A DNA stretch of 64,000 nucleotides, taken from NCBI RefSeq assembly GCF_040581485.1, contig NC_090130.1, positions 23,329,918 through 23,393,917 of the forward strand, in the 5' to 3' direction. Shown here one piece after another: positions 62,111 to 64,000 of the stretch; positions within the stretch are counted from its first letter, which is position 1; each line of letters starts with the position of its first letter. The translations under genes and the position numbers were made by a program. Under the pieces are notes generated by a model. That model made no database searches, was not told the origin of the DNA, and was given only the letters and a program-made list of their open reading frames with translations. Source of the stretch: Linepithema humile. Taxonomy: Eukaryota > Arthropoda > Insecta > Hymenoptera > Formicidae.

Positions 62111-64000
62111 AATTCAAAGTCAACTTTCCTTTGAGGGTGAATTTAAATAGCGGTGATCAATTGAGAGTTATTAATGTTGAAAAAACTGACTAATTGCGAC
62201 GAGTTAATCCTGATCCAAACTATATCTAAATACAATTCAGGATTAAATTAAGCACATTATGCTATGTAAGCAAAATCTAATTTTTTAAGCCTTTCATTGC
62301 GATAATGCAGTCGAAAACGGCTCACGCTGTATGTACGTGCAATGGAATTTTCGTGAACTATTACGTAGAGACATTTAACTTATTTTATTTCAAAAAGTAA
62401 ATGTAAAAGTATTTTCTTTATAAAATGTTATTTGTAATCGAATATTGTTTGATGAAAATTATGATTTTAAAATCAATGTGACAAAGATTTTTTGCTGTGA
62501 AAACATTTTGACTGTAGACATTCTTTTAGTCACGACTCTAAAAATTAATTTCATTGTATTGGCTTTTCCAAAAATTTATCTGGATTGATATAATCTTTAT
62601 TAGCGATATTATGACATATTATCTAATTAAAAAAAAAAAACACAAAGACTAAACGCGTAGAAATAATTAGTTTTGCAACTGTCAGAAGAATAAAGCGGAG
62701 TTTAATGATTGCCATTTACTGAGCTTGCTTTTTTGCGGACATGACTGATGGTTGCACGTGGGATTGTGGTTTACATTGCAATTGATAGTAGGCATAAAAT
62801 ACGGTTGATAACAAAGTGAGCAGATACAGTCGATAGTATGTAATGTGACGATACACATAGATGAGAGATATCGTCAAAATGTAAATTCTGCAAGCAGATT
62901 TTTCAATACGCCTATGTATGGAATTTATAAATATCTTTGATAAAAACGTGAACGGATGAGTTTTAATATCGCGACGACGATAGTAATTAAGTATTAGTGA
63001 CGATATCGGATCGACGTGCATACTTAATTAATGTTTGAGAAGTAGCGCTCGCATGGAAGTCGCATATCCTGTCCGATAAGGCGACCGTCGAAGAAATTAG
63101 GTATCATGGTTTCGCCCGACCGATTTCACGGTTCCACCTGCTAACACCCGGATGTAACCGTGGCGCGGTTATGCGACGCGTTATCTTGCGCTCTTGTACG
63201 TCGCGCTCGCGCGAGTGCGAGCATTAATCCTGTTCGTCCGGCAAAAAACGCAAGCGACGCGAAATTAGCATCGCGGACTCCCCGCTAATAAAGCCGTGCC
63301 ACAGCTGCGAGGACTCATGAATATTTATGATCTGGATTTGTTCATCGTAAAATAAATCGTACGATCGCTTCTTCCAAGCCAAGTACGTGCGATATACGTA
63401 CACGTCTCTCTTGTGTGCGCGCGTTATATAACATCCATCAATCGATTTTTCCTTATTTGAAACAATCAATTTCGTAGCGCGCCAGGCGACCTACTTCCTC
63501 TTTTTAGAGAGAATCTGTTATTTTCCGAACTAATTCTTATAATATTCGATGAAAATTGATCGTCAAACTGATAATATTTTATGATCCTATTTCCAATGTT
63601 TAATATTAGACTTTATTTATTTTTCAATTTGTATTAACCCAGTCTCTTACAAAAATTAGTTAAAAAATGAAGTTGTTTGTTTACTTGTCTTTGTTTAATT
63701 TATGAAAAAATGTTAATTTTATGTTAAAAGTATGTAGAAAAATGTCGAGAGGAAAATGTGTGGTATTTTTTCATGAATATAAGAATGACGTCAATGGGCA
63801 GTATTGGTTGTAAAAAGCTTGCACAGAAAAATTCTGTGATCATAGGTGCGTGCTGGCCACGTGGCAGCTGCCTCCAACAGCTGTTAACACTCGGCTGCAT
63901 CGAGAGGCATGCCGGTTTTTCGGCGCGCTTGCTGCTGATTTTTAATATTTGCGTGTCCACATAAACATGCATTCTGGCTCGCGAAAACGCGCTCTTTATC
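62110..64000. other. Intronic sequence to window end
   Basis: AT-rich DNA with a modest GC-rich patch at 63020-63480. The longest frame is 101 codons (minus strand, 62716-63021) with no recognisable domain. No Imp exon was identified. Confidence 0.5.

Larger units (their letters stand above)
34563..64000 (+). other. Imp: Imp intron 3 (over 29 kb, runs past the window)
   Basis: Starts GTGAGT. No sequence resembling RRM2 or a KH domain was found up to 64000, so the acceptor is outside. The interval holds an internal promoter island and alternative first exon (40.7-42.7 kb), two MITE-like elements, dispersed-repeat copies, a candidate recursive splice site near 57.2 kb and GC-rich islands at 47.0-47.2, 52.1-53.3, 54.2-54.7, 56.3-56.6, 57.7-58.1, 58.4-59.4 and 61.6-62.1 kb. 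The remaining stretches are AT-rich with no supported gene. Confidence 0.75.

Overview
The window is invertebrate (insect) nuclear DNA: AT-rich intronic sequence broken by CpG- and GC-rich islands, long introns and many simple repeats. It holds the 5' part of one gene on the + strand, the insect homologue of IGF-II mRNA-binding protein (Imp / Igf2bp). The protein fragment and base composition suggest a hymenopteran, perhaps an ant, but the species cannot be fixed from sequence alone. No prokaryotic features, rRNA or convincing tRNA were seen. Nearly all long open frames are low-complexity runs in GC-rich islands or chance frames in introns.

Layout. 1-1868 is a CpG- and GA/CT-rich promoter island with the 5' leader. 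1869-2043 is coding exon 1, the first two thirds of RRM1. 2044-23121 is a 21-kb intron containing a GC-rich island with a TATA+Inr pair near 19.7 kb. 23122-23185 is exon 2, the end of RRM1. 23186-34505 is an 11.3-kb intron with a (GCC)15 tract near 33.6 kb. 34506-34562 is a 57-nt symmetrical exon, probably an optional linker between RRM1 and RRM2. From 34563 to the window end no further downstream exon was recognised, so RRM2 and the KH domains lie beyond 64000. Inside this last intron, 40.7-42.6 kb is a second promoter-like island that leads into an alternative first coding exon, 42602-42690. That exon ends in the same splice phase as exons 2 and 3.

How the parts work together. The upstream promoter would give Imp with RRM1, with or without the 57-nt linker exon. 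The internal promoter would give a protein with a 30-residue charged N-terminus and no RRM1. All of these splice in frame to the same next exon. A CAG|GTAAGC site at 57191-57199 after a pyrimidine tract is a good candidate recursive-splicing (zero-length exon) site for removing the very long last intron in steps.

Other structure. There are two TA-flanked inverted-repeat elements that look like mariner-type MITEs (35757-35885 and 61260-61459), a five-copy dispersed repeat of about 50-75 nt, an AU-rich stem-loop with a GAAA loop just upstream of the alternative start codon, and several intronic islands that share the main promoter's purine-then-pyrimidine polarity.
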